Below are positions 34,551 to 43,084 of a stretch of DNA of 64,000 bases, piece by piece. Each line of letters opens with the position of its first letter. Positions within the stretch are counted from its first letter, which is position 1. The notes beneath the pieces were generated by a model that was not told the origin of the DNA, searched no databases, and saw only the letters and a program-made list of their open reading frames with translations. The DNA is from Desulfurococcaceae archaeon (GTDB lineage Archaea; Thermoproteota; Thermoprotei_A; Sulfolobales; Desulfurococcaceae), in NCBI GenBank assembly GCA_023269825.1, contig JAGDWI010000002.1, positions 1 through 64,000 of the forward strand, read 5' to 3'. Both the position numbers and the translations under genes were made by a program.

Positions 34551-34673
34551 CTACTCTGCCTTCGCGGGTTTCTCTTTAACTTTTTTCTCCTTTGGTTTAC
34601 TACTAGTTTCTTCTCTCTCTTTCTTAACGGTTTCCTTGATCATGAAAATAGTTGTTCTCTGCCTACCACCCAT
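34551..34673 (-). CDS. Small Lys-rich protein (40 aa), possibly a degenerate eS25 N-terminus
   Basis: Reads MGGRQRTTIFMIKETVKKER and then EETSSKPKEKKVKEKPAKAE. The MGG start and the Lys/Glu-rich segment resemble the N-terminal tail of crenarchaeal eS25, but the winged-helix part that follows in eS25 is missing. It sits 10 bp before the SPOUT gene in the same direction. It could be a short conserved peptide or a remnant. Confidence 0.45.
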   Translation of the reverse strand: MGGRQRTTIFMIKETVKKEREETSSKPKEKKVKEKPAKAE

Positions 34674-34737
34674 CCCTAAATCACCCGTGCTTCAGTCTAA
34701 TGTGTTGATATTTTAAATATCCAAATATATTTAGCGG

Positions 34738-36390
34738 TCAAGATGATTTATTGGAGAGTAGTTGGGCTGCGTATGTTTTTATAACTTTAACGTCCCTAGT
34801 AGACGTGTTAACAAATACGGCTTCTCCGATCCCTAGTTTTGGTATTAAAGCGCTGTGCTCTTCCCTGAGGTTGAGCACTTTCTTTGTTTTTTCAATGTAG
34901 TCACCGTTCCTTGAACCAAAGACTACTATGTTGTATATGTTCTCCAATAACTCCTCGGGTAAATCTCCGGGATTTTGAGTTGATAGAATAACTCCTAGTC
35001 TCCTACTCCGACCCTCACGCACGATCTCAACTAGTGTTTTTAAGCTGAGAACACGCCACGCGTCATCAATTACGAGTAAAACACCCGTACTTTGATCTTT
35101 TTTCCCAAGCAATATGTGTCTTATTAGCCCAATACATAATCCTATGTATGCATTTTGATAAGATATACCATATCCCTCAACATTGATTAGTACACGTCCC
35201 CCCTCAATTTGATCTATCAATTCATTTATTCGGGAATGTTCTCTCAGTAGCTCCACGAACGGTATTAGAACAGATGCTTGTGGATTACCAATAACTGCTT
35301 TTTCTCCTTCTCTTTCAATCACGTTGAGAGCTTTAAGAACACTATCGCTCGGAATATTTCCAGCGTGGGATAACGCTTCAACAACCATGATTTTCCAATC
35401 AGCTGCATCTATTTCAGAGGGTTTATCTAGGATACTTAGAGGAGCATCTCTTGGAGTAATTAACGTGATTAATTTATCCACTAGATATCGTTTAAGGTCT
35501 CCCTTGAAATCGATTGCTATGACGTTAACTAAGTCCTCCGAGAGAGATTGCTCTATTAACCCCGCTAGAAGAGTTGTTTTACCACGACCTGTTGGACCTA
35601 TTATAGCCGTGTGCTTGAAGAATTCCTCAATCGAGATCTCAACCGGATGCTGTGTAAATTTATCAAACCCGATTATAATGGTTTTATCCAGTGAGGGAGG
35701 TTTACTTATAACTAGAGGTTGCATATACGCTACTCTCTCGGTACTTACTTCAACCGTGTTCACATATGGTTTTTCAACTATACCTAGCATGCCTAAGATG
35801 GATTGAACAATGTCACTATAAGAAGCTCTCTCTAATCTCAATCCATACGTGTTCTTAAAAACACTGTGGATCATTGTCTCATAGTAGTCAGCGATGTTTT
35901 TAGCTATGCCTTTATCGTGTGATTTAACTCGATACACGACGATGAGCGATATCTTAATGAATGGTTTACCGTTTAATATAACGTTATACATGTTTTTCAA
36001 CTTAGATAGCTTTATGTTTAGTTTAACTCTTGTAGATTCTTCGAAAGCGCTCTCGAGATCTGCCTGAGTGTTCAGAATCTCGTTCGTTAATCTTCTAATT
36101 AAGCTACTAGTGTCGATTTCTTCTTTGACGAGATATATGTGTACTCCTGAAGGCAACGCGTTGAGTAATCCAACATAAGAATCCATGAGGTTCTTCAGAG
36201 AGTTCTCGGATATCTCTGAAACACTGTAATCTACGTCTCTACATATAAGGAACCTGTTTAACACTACTTTATTATCGGAGATGTGAATTATGAGATCTGG
36301 TGGATCAACCTCCATTTTAGAGATATTTAACGTGAATGAATTCAGAGTTACACTACTTAGTGCTGATAGAACCTTGTTAAGAACCCGCAT
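34738..36390 (-). CDS. HerA/VirB4-family ATPase, CedB-like
   Basis: 550 residues, soluble. The N-terminal 250 residues look like the VirB4/TrbE-type leader domain; Walker A GPTGRGKT is at 265-272 and Walker B VLLVIDDAWR further on, then REGRSRRLGVILSTQNPGDL, the HerA/FtsK-type sensor region. The gene is the last of a leftward cluster with three membrane proteins, overlapping the 53-residue one by 14 bp. That set matches the crenarchaeal Ced DNA-import machinery (CedA, small CedA1/CedA2 subunits and the ATPase CedB), homologous to type IV secretion. Assignment is by family and context. Confidence 0.7.
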   Translation of the reverse strand: MRVLNKVLSALSSVTLNSFTLNISKMEVDPPDLIIHISDNKVVLNRFLICRDVDYSVSEISENSLKNLMDSYVGLLNALPSGVHIYLVKEEIDTSSLIRRLTNEILNTQADLESAFEESTRVKLNIKLSKLKNMYNVILNGKPFIKISLIVVYRVKSHDKGIAKNIADYYETMIHSVFKNTYGLRLERASYSDIVQSILGMLGIVEKPYVNTVEVSTERVAYMQPLVISKPPSLDKTIIIGFDKFTQHPVEISIEEFFKHTAIIGPTGRGKTTLLAGLIEQSLSEDLVNVIAIDFKGDLKRYLVDKLITLITPRDAPLSILDKPSEIDAADWKIMVVEALSHAGNIPSDSVLKALNVIEREGEKAVIGNPQASVLIPFVELLREHSRINELIDQIEGGRVLINVEGYGISYQNAYIGLCIGLIRHILLGKKDQSTGVLLVIDDAWRVLSLKTLVEIVREGRSRRLGVILSTQNPGDLPEELLENIYNIVVFGSRNGDYIEKTKKVLNLREEHSALIPKLGIGEAVFVNTSTRDVKVIKTYAAQLLSNKSS

Positions 36391-36538
36391 GTTTCTTCAC
36401 CAGTTTAGCCATGAGCGCAAGTATTGTAGCTAATGAAACCGAGATCAAAGCTACAGTGACATCCGTGTATGAGATATACTGTATTAAACCATGCATGATC
36501 AGAAGTATTATAATTAACTGCGTAGCTGAAACCTTCAA
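36377..36538 (-). CDS. Small two-TM membrane protein, CedA2-like
   Basis: 53 residues: QLIIILLIMHGLIQYISY is the first membrane helix, VTVALISVSLATILALMAKL the second, with a basic tail. TTG start overlaps the stop of the large membrane protein upstream (ATATTGA), and its own end overlaps the ATPase start by 14 bp, so all are one translational unit. Size, topology and position fit a small Ced subunit. Confidence 0.6.
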   Translation of the reverse strand: MKVSATQLIIILLIMHGLIQYISYTDVTVALISVSLATILALMAKLVKKHAGS

Positions 36539-37902
36539 TATAGGTTCACCGTTAATTTTGCGAGAGATAATGATACTCCACCAAGTAATCTCGCTAGATT
36601 CAGTGATATTGCGAATAGAATAGTCAAGTATATTAAAGGTAAGACTGTTAACTCTATGAACGCATATGTCCCAATCATGATCAAGTTCTCCGCTGACATT
36701 AGATCCACGTTGAATAACTTCAAAGCGTATGGGTACAAGTCTACGTCGAGGGGAGTAGTACTTTGATAATTTACTTCAACAGATATAGTGTGATCCCCGG
36801 GTTGTAACGTATAGGTGTAAATGAAGTAACTTATTCCATGCCAATCCAGGGCCTCTGGTTCATGGCTTTCGACAGGCACATCGTCTATTAAAACAGCGAC
36901 TACGTCGCGGTTTTCGACGTATACCTTGAACTCGCTTTGAATAGAGTTAGAGACCCCTATTATTACCTTGTTTTCGCTCTTAGAGAAATAGTTTATATTC
37001 ATGTCTGAGCCTATTAAAATAAAGCGGTTGGGGGCGATGCCAATTACGTCTGGTATGTGGAGCGTTATGTTCCATGTCTCCTGGTTTCTCTGAATAATGG
37101 AGGAATACGTTAAGTCAGCTATTTGCAACACTATTTCATGATCGTAGCATGGGAACCCATTATATGTGTTTACTTTTAGTGAACCCTTTGTATCTATGCT
37201 GTAACGGTATAATAGTTCCCCATTACTGTAGCCTTCAATAACAGCTTGTCCAAATTCATAGTTTAATGCATCAACTAGTTTAATGTTAGCACTACATGAG
37301 TCCCCGTTAGTGATCAGAGTATAACCCACAGTGCTAGTTACGAGGTCTATGAAGTGAGGCATTAGAGGTAAACCAATCGAGAACACGACAACAACCGCGA
37401 TCATCGTAGCACCAATGTTTCTTGTTAGTTTAAAGGGAACAGCGTGTAGAACTATTCCTAACCCAATAAGCAACGATGCTCCAGCACATATAATCGAGGA
37501 AATAATTGAAGTAGCTACGAGCGTAGTAAGCGATGTTGAAACCAAGCTCACTACTTGACTGAGGAATCCTTGAACTAGGAAACTTAACCTTATCTTACTT
37601 AAAAGTAATCCAATGCCTTTTAACACAGCGAAGAGCGTTAACAGAATACTGGTTTTCTCAGCTAACCATAAACTGTAGAAACCCCAGTCTGTTCCCAGAA
37701 TACCGCCGAAATAGTTCATTAGCTGAATTATGAGTTTGTAGGAGAATGTTAAAACACAGGAGAAAATGCCCTCATTAACCAGCATTCTACCAAGTTTTTT
37801 AACCGCGATGAAGGGTATTGGGAGAGCCTTCAACGCTAAACCTAGGCAATACGATAATACTGATAAGTAAAAAGCTAACGTCAAGAAATCCACTAAAAAC
37901 AC
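36535..37902 (-). CDS. Polytopic membrane protein with large ectodomain, CedA-like
   Basis: 455 residues. About five transmembrane helices in the first 210 residues, an extracellular beta-rich domain (about 210-400; several N-glycosylation sequons and LQPGDHTISVEVNY), then two closing helices (about 415-445). CedA, the VirB6-like channel of crenarchaeal DNA import, is a polytopic protein. Its N-terminal segment KALPIPFIAVKKLGRMLVNE mirrors KGLPIPFLRLKRFGGKLIED of the small protein just upstream, so the two share ancestry or an interface. The ectodomain is an extra feature. Confidence 0.62.
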   Translation of the reverse strand: MFLVDFLTLAFYLSVLSYCLGLALKALPIPFIAVKKLGRMLVNEGIFSCVLTFSYKLIIQLMNYFGGILGTDWGFYSLWLAEKTSILLTLFAVLKGIGLLLSKIRLSFLVQGFLSQVVSLVSTSLTTLVATSIISSIICAGASLLIGLGIVLHAVPFKLTRNIGATMIAVVVVFSIGLPLMPHFIDLVTSTVGYTLITNGDSCSANIKLVDALNYEFGQAVIEGYSNGELLYRYSIDTKGSLKVNTYNGFPCYDHEIVLQIADLTYSSIIQRNQETWNITLHIPDVIGIAPNRFILIGSDMNINYFSKSENKVIIGVSNSIQSEFKVYVENRDVVAVLIDDVPVESHEPEALDWHGISYFIYTYTLQPGDHTISVEVNYQSTTPLDVDLYPYALKLFNVDLMSAENLIMIGTYAFIELTVLPLIYLTILFAISLNLARLLGGVSLSLAKLTVNLY

Positions 37903-37914
37903 CTTGATCGAATG

Positions 37915-38181
37915 CTAAGGCATCTGCGGTGGTTGAGGCATAGGTAACTGAACGGATGAAACAATGTAAGCTATAATAGCAAATACCGTGGTACCCATAG
38001 CTAGCCAGAAAGCCGCCCAAACAGCATCCTCTATTAGCTTACCCCCGAATCTTTTAAGTCTTAGAAACGGTATCGGTAATCCTTTAATTAACCACCCGAC
38101 TACCCATGCGAGTAGAAATATGAACCACGCTATAATTACAACCGTTGTAATTAATCCTTTGACAAATTCTATTAAGTCCAT
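37915..38181 (-). CDS. Small membrane protein, CedA1/VirB2-like pilin candidate
   Basis: 88 residues with two membrane helices (ITTVVIIAWFIFLLAWVVGW and the region WAAFWLAMGTTVFAIIAYIV) separated by the basic amphipathic loop LPIPFLRLKRFGGK. CedA1 proteins, shown to build conjugation-like pili in crenarchaea, have this two-helix hairpin with a basic loop. ATG 38181 with GGTGATT is chosen, since the longer frame would run into the divergent gene at 38243. First gene of the leftward cluster. Confidence 0.62.
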   Translation of the reverse strand: MDLIEFVKGLITTVVIIAWFIFLLAWVVGWLIKGLPIPFLRLKRFGGKLIEDAVWAAFWLAMGTTVFAIIAYIVSSVQLPMPQPPQMP

Positions 38182-38242
38182 GTAATCACCTATAACGTAG
38201 GATTCGCTAATAATAAGGGGGGAAGGGTGAAAGTAAACCGAA

Positions 38243-40192
38243 GTGGTGATTATCAAAGTGAAAGACATGTGGCCTCTAACAGTTAAACTTTACTGGGATC
38301 CATGGAGAAACGTTCCAATAATTAAACCGAAGCAGGAAGAAATAGATCTCTTATATCAATTAAAGTTAAGTGAACCAGGCGATGCAAGACCAGCGTTCCG
38401 CGGGGACTACGAGAGATTAAGAACCGCTATAGTTTACGAGTTTGGAGATGATAAATTATACAGGAAGTACGTGGAGGGGAAGTTTATATTATTGAATAAA
38501 GTACCCCACTGGGATGTAATGTACGAGGTTGTATCCTCAGGCAATGTTATTGGTCAATTATACTATGACCCTTACTCATTAACCTGGAGGTTTAGGTTAA
38601 CATATCAAGGCGCTTATCTGGCTCTTCAAGATAACATAGTGGATACTGTTAGAGCTCAACCCCCCTTCCACGCTGATAAAGTGATAGAAAAAAGTATAAG
38701 CACTAGTAGTAAACAAGTAGTAGTTGTTGATGAAAGAGGATCAATAAGGGGGATAGGCGAAGTTAAAGGCAAAGAAGTTACTGTAACCAAGGTGTTCTAC
38801 GATAGAACACTACCAGTTGAAACAAGTGATAAAGAAGTTACTTTAGAAGATGTATTGAAATACAATGATGAAGGATTAGAATCCCTAGAAGATAAAGCCA
38901 TTAAATACCTTAAGCGAATACAGAGACGTTACCCCGGGTTAAAGCCAGTGGTATCCTACTCTGGGGGGAAAGACAGCCTAGTAACCTTAGATCTAGCTCA
39001 CAGAGCATTCGAAAACCTTGAAATAATATTCAATGATACTGGCCTAGAAATGCCTGAAACAATAAATAACGTTAACACGGTATCAAATCTTTATGATCAC
39101 AAGCTCCACGTTGCATCTGCAGGTGACATTTTCTGGAGAGCCGTGGAAGTCTTCGGTCCTCCTGGAAAAGATTACCGCTGGTGCTGCAAAGTAGCTAAAC
39201 TAGTTCCAATAGCTAAGTTAACGAAGACCCTATGGCCAAGTGGAGCATTAAACATGGTGGGTCAAAGAGCCTTCGAATCGCTTGACCGCGCTAAGAGCCC
39301 ACTTATATGGAGAAACAAGTGGATCCCACACATGGTTAGTACTACTCCAATACAGTATTGGAATCAACTAGCATGCTGGCTCTACGTATACAAGCATAGA
39401 TTACCCTATAATGTTCTCTACGAGGAGGGATTTGATAGACTTGGATGTTATTTGTGTCCATCATGTGCACTGGCCGAGTTCGAGGACGTTAAGAGAATAC
39501 ATCCAGACCTATGGGAGAAGTGGCTAAAGGTTCTACGAGACTGGCAAACTAAGCTAAACATGCCGAGTGAATGGGTGAAGTATGGTTTATGGAGATGGTT
39601 AACACCCGCAACAGCTAAGAAGAGAGTGGTTCATCGTCTACCTGGATATGTTATTAATTGGAGAGAGGAGTATACGCTGAGATTACGTGAGAGCAGGGTA
39701 AACCTTGTACCTATAGAGATAAGTGAAGTGGATAAAACTATATCATTGAAATTTAACAGGGAACTAGTACCCTCTAGTATTAGAGAAGTCTTCATAACTA
39801 ACCTCGTTAATATTGGATTCGCCTTGATCAAAGAAAAATCATTGGTTTTCGAGAAGAACGGAGTTAAATTCGAGTTTTCAAGCGATTCACTGAGAGTTTC
39901 TCCATTGAAAGATAGTAGTGCGTTAGAGGATCTAGCCGATGTATTGAAGACAATATACCGAGTTCATGGATGCGTTTACTGTGGAAGCTGTGTTCTATGG
40001 TCTAAAAAAGGCGCTGTGAAATTGACACCTAATGGTCCATACCCCGTGGAGCATTTAAACAGTAGAGAAGCAAGATTATACATAGAGGTATGCCCCATAA
40101 GTGATCAGCTAGTTGAGAAAATCGTCATGCCCCTAGTAATGAATGATTACGGGGCCTACAAGAGAAAAACACGCAGAAAACTCGTATTATAG
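38243..40192 (+). CDS. PP-loop (PAPS reductase-like) protein with C-terminal Cys cluster
   Basis: 649 residues. The N-terminal part (to about 200) ends in a PUA-like segment (KQVVVVDERGSIRGIGEVKG). The PP-loop pyrophosphatase motif VVSYSGGKDSLVTLDLAHRA is at about 235-255 and binds ATP, as in PAPS reductases and tRNA thiolation enzymes. DYRWCCKVAKLVP follows, then LGCYLCPSCA, and near the C-terminus HGCVYCGSCVLW, an Fe-S or zinc site. The archaeal family is distinct from assimilatory PAPS reductase; sulfur transfer to RNA or cofactor is more likely. Divergent from the Ced-like cluster. Confidence 0.7.
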   Translation: MVIIKVKDMWPLTVKLYWDPWRNVPIIKPKQEEIDLLYQLKLSEPGDARPAFRGDYERLRTAIVYEFGDDKLYRKYVEGKFILLNKVPHWDVMYEVVSSGNVIGQLYYDPYSLTWRFRLTYQGAYLALQDNIVDTVRAQPPFHADKVIEKSISTSSKQVVVVDERGSIRGIGEVKGKEVTVTKVFYDRTLPVETSDKEVTLEDVLKYNDEGLESLEDKAIKYLKRIQRRYPGLKPVVSYSGGKDSLVTLDLAHRAFENLEIIFNDTGLEMPETINNVNTVSNLYDHKLHVASAGDIFWRAVEVFGPPGKDYRWCCKVAKLVPIAKLTKTLWPSGALNMVGQRAFESLDRAKSPLIWRNKWIPHMVSTTPIQYWNQLACWLYVYKHRLPYNVLYEEGFDRLGCYLCPSCALAEFEDVKRIHPDLWEKWLKVLRDWQTKLNMPSEWVKYGLWRWLTPATAKKRVVHRLPGYVINWREEYTLRLRESRVNLVPIEISEVDKTISLKFNRELVPSSIREVFITNLVNIGFALIKEKSLVFEKNGVKFEFSSDSLRVSPLKDSSALEDLADVLKTIYRVHGCVYCGSCVLWSKKGAVKLTPNGPYPVEHLNSREARLYIEVCPISDQLVEKIVMPLVMNDYGAYKRKTRRKLVL

Positions 40193-40194
40193 AT

Positions 40195-43023
40195 TCAGTT
40201 GTTTCTATCTCTAAGGTATTTCTTTATCTTCAAGAAATGTACTTCATACTCATATAGAACTTGCACTAAGTCTTCTCCACTCAAATACTTGTTAATGATT
40301 TTTACGGCTTCACGTGTGCCTACGCCTGGAGTAGATAATGCTAGTACTGCTTTATCACCGTACCTATATAATAGTATCGCTCGCTCCACGAGGTCTTTAT
40401 GTAGTTTTTGCTCCTCTGAGCTTAACTTTTCGCCTTTTCTAAGTTTCTTCGCTAAATCCACTTCTTTGACAGCATCTCCCTTAATTAGTGTCAATGTAGC
40501 TAAACCGCATCTCGGGCAAGAATACTTATTTAACTTAATGATCTCTCTTACTCGGTCCTCCTTGAAGTAGCCGCATTTTAGGCATAATAGTGAAACCCGG
40601 CGATTCAACAATCTCTCCAAGAAAGTATTTGTATCTAGTGGTGGTAGCTCTTTTAATATTGGTACCTCGATGTACCCTAGTAGGATTAAGTGGTGATCCT
40701 GGATCTTATCATATTTTCTGAGAATAACTTGAATACTGTTTCTCGCTATTTTCTCAGCTAATTTTGAGAAGGATTCAACATCGTAGTCCCTTATTAAAAC
40801 CTCTTTCAACGCCTCTTTTCCAATAATGGTGTCCGTGAATGCTTCCAAGAGCCTCCTATTTACTTGCGTTGTCTCCGGGGATATTGCACCGAATCTCTGA
40901 GCTACTTGATAAATTCTCCACAAGTATTGTGAACTATCCTTAGCTACTTTTTCTATTGATTCCATGTCCGAGTATTCGTGGAGTTTCCTGATGATTTCAT
41001 AGATTTTATCAACAGGGTTCTTGCCTAGTTCGACTATATTACCCCCCTGTAATTGCATTATGATTGAGTATGGAGTAGAGTGAATGTTTATCTTTAGGTA
41101 AGGATATGTTATTTTCAAATTGTATTTTAGGAGGTCTCTAATAAGAGCATTGACTTTTGTTCCTCCATACAGGTTTATAATGACGAGGTTGAATTCTCGA
41201 ATATAATCCACAGTGATGTTCTCGGAGTCCCCTAACTCTATTACACTTTCCAATTGATCTGAGTCGAAACCACTATCTATGAGGTTACTTAAGTGTAATG
41301 GTACCTCGTGTTTCTCTTTAATGTATTTTATTGTTTCACCTACTTGTTGAGCTACATCGTATTCAACGGGTATGTTTTCTCCCTCCCAATGTGGTATAAT
41401 GATATCCTCCTTCGATACTTTAGCTGGTTCTACGTATAGTTTCTGCTCTGTTTCATCGTAACTAATAATTCTCCAGGGTCTTCCAGCTAAGACAACTACG
41501 TCTCCTGGGTTGATGTTTACTATTACGTATTCCTCGTCTAAAGTACCGACCCTCCTATTTGACCCTGCTTCTATTACTTGAACATCTCTCGTAGAGGGTA
41601 TCATGGATGTTTTATATAAGTATAATCTAGTCTTCTTAGTGGGTTGCAGCATGTTGTTATTTACTTTGATAATACGAGTATACGTGAGGTAGTCTAATAC
41701 TCCGTTGAATTCCTCTCTGGTGAGATCGCTGAACAACGGGTGTTTCGAGACCTCACTGTATAATTCATCTAACAGTGTTCCCTCAGGGTGTAAATATGTA
41801 TACAGAGAAATTGCATACGCTAAAACGTCTAGGGGTTTAGGTATAATTACTTCTCGTTCTAGCAATCCGTTAATTGCACGCCACGCTAGAACACATGATT
41901 CAAGCACATGTAGGAGATTACGCGTGGTTATTATTTCTCCTTTGCTGACATCTCCAAGTTTGTGGCGGCTTCTCCCGATTCTCTGAATTAACCTTATTGC
42001 TTGTCGAGGAGACATATACTGTATAACGTATTCGACGTGGCCTATATCTATTCCGAGCTCTAAACTAGAGGTCGCTATCAACATGTTTAATTTTCGCTCT
42101 CTGAAATCTCGCTCCACTTTCTCACGGTGCTGTCTGGATAAACTACCGTGATGAACATCTAAGGAAAGATCTAAGCGTAAATCATTAACCAAGTTTCGAA
42201 GTAATGCACCTAGGCTCTCCGCGAGAGATCTCGTATTTGTGAATAGGAGAACATACTTATGCTGTGAAGCTTCTTTAAGTATTTCTTCGATTCTCGCAGA
42301 TAATTCATCATCATTAATAAAGCTATTTACCTCACCGCATAAACTACTCTCGCAGCGTGGGTGAACAATTTCGATCTCGAGTCTTCTTAGTGATGGATCT
42401 CTTATTACTTCTACATCTCTCTCCGCTTTAAAAGAAAGGAGTTCTTTTGCTTTCTCCTCATCATATAAAGTCGCTGATAAAGCTATTTTCAATAACTTCT
42501 TCCCGAGAATTTTTTCGAGGAAATAGAGTGCTGTGAATAGGAGTAATCCTCTCTTACTTTCCAGTAAGTCACGGTATTCATCTATAATTACATACTCTAA
42601 GTTTTTCAGGTGTTCACGCATCTCCTCGTTGATTAAAATATAGTTGAATGTTTCAGGAGTTGTTACCAATATGTGTGGAGGCGAGTGAGCAATGTTTCTC
42701 CTAATAGATGAAGGAGTATCTCCATGTCTAACACCTACATTTAAACCGAAGCATTTTGCGATCTGATTCAGTCTTCTCTCAATGTCTCGGTTTAAAGCTC
42801 TGAGAGGTGTAATGTATATGGCTGCAATAGGCTGGTTTTTATTTAATGATATCTTAAGCATTACTGGGAAAACGGCTGCCTCTGTTTTACCGCTTCCCGT
42901 GGGGGCTACTATTACTAAGGATTTATTTTCCTTAGCTACCTCTATTAAACTCCTTTTTTGGATTTCCGTGAGTTTCTGGTAACCTAGTTCTTTTAGGCAC
43001 ATCGCTATTTTATTGAAATCCAT
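40195..43023 (-). CDS. Lhr-type DEAD/DEAH superfamily 2 helicase
   Basis: 942 residues. Motif I APTGSGKTEAA (about 39-49), motif Ia ITPLRALNRDI, motif II as DEYR instead of the common DEVH, SATL, and C-terminal RecA motifs (IATSSLELGIDIGHVEYVIQ, RIGRSRHKLG). Beyond about residue 450 come the Lhr winged-helix and core domains, and at about 845-885 a zinc finger (CLKCG...CPRCG). Lhr proteins act in repair of stalled forks and DNA-RNA hybrids. It converges on the PP-loop gene with a 2-bp gap. The DEYR variant should be checked. Confidence 0.85.
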   Translation of the reverse strand: MDFNKIAMCLKELGYQKLTEIQKRSLIEVAKENKSLVIVAPTGSGKTEAAVFPVMLKISLNKNQPIAAIYITPLRALNRDIERRLNQIAKCFGLNVGVRHGDTPSSIRRNIAHSPPHILVTTPETFNYILINEEMREHLKNLEYVIIDEYRDLLESKRGLLLFTALYFLEKILGKKLLKIALSATLYDEEKAKELLSFKAERDVEVIRDPSLRRLEIEIVHPRCESSLCGEVNSFINDDELSARIEEILKEASQHKYVLLFTNTRSLAESLGALLRNLVNDLRLDLSLDVHHGSLSRQHREKVERDFRERKLNMLIATSSLELGIDIGHVEYVIQYMSPRQAIRLIQRIGRSRHKLGDVSKGEIITTRNLLHVLESCVLAWRAINGLLEREVIIPKPLDVLAYAISLYTYLHPEGTLLDELYSEVSKHPLFSDLTREEFNGVLDYLTYTRIIKVNNNMLQPTKKTRLYLYKTSMIPSTRDVQVIEAGSNRRVGTLDEEYVIVNINPGDVVVLAGRPWRIISYDETEQKLYVEPAKVSKEDIIIPHWEGENIPVEYDVAQQVGETIKYIKEKHEVPLHLSNLIDSGFDSDQLESVIELGDSENITVDYIREFNLVIINLYGGTKVNALIRDLLKYNLKITYPYLKINIHSTPYSIIMQLQGGNIVELGKNPVDKIYEIIRKLHEYSDMESIEKVAKDSSQYLWRIYQVAQRFGAISPETTQVNRRLLEAFTDTIIGKEALKEVLIRDYDVESFSKLAEKIARNSIQVILRKYDKIQDHHLILLGYIEVPILKELPPLDTNTFLERLLNRRVSLLCLKCGYFKEDRVREIIKLNKYSCPRCGLATLTLIKGDAVKEVDLAKKLRKGEKLSSEEQKLHKDLVERAILLYRYGDKAVLALSTPGVGTREAVKIINKYLSGEDLVQVLYEYEVHFLKIKKYLRDRNN

Positions 43024-43084
43024 GGTAATAGCGTACCGAAGATATAAATTTGGTTAAATCCAATTTAAACCTCATGAGTGTAAA

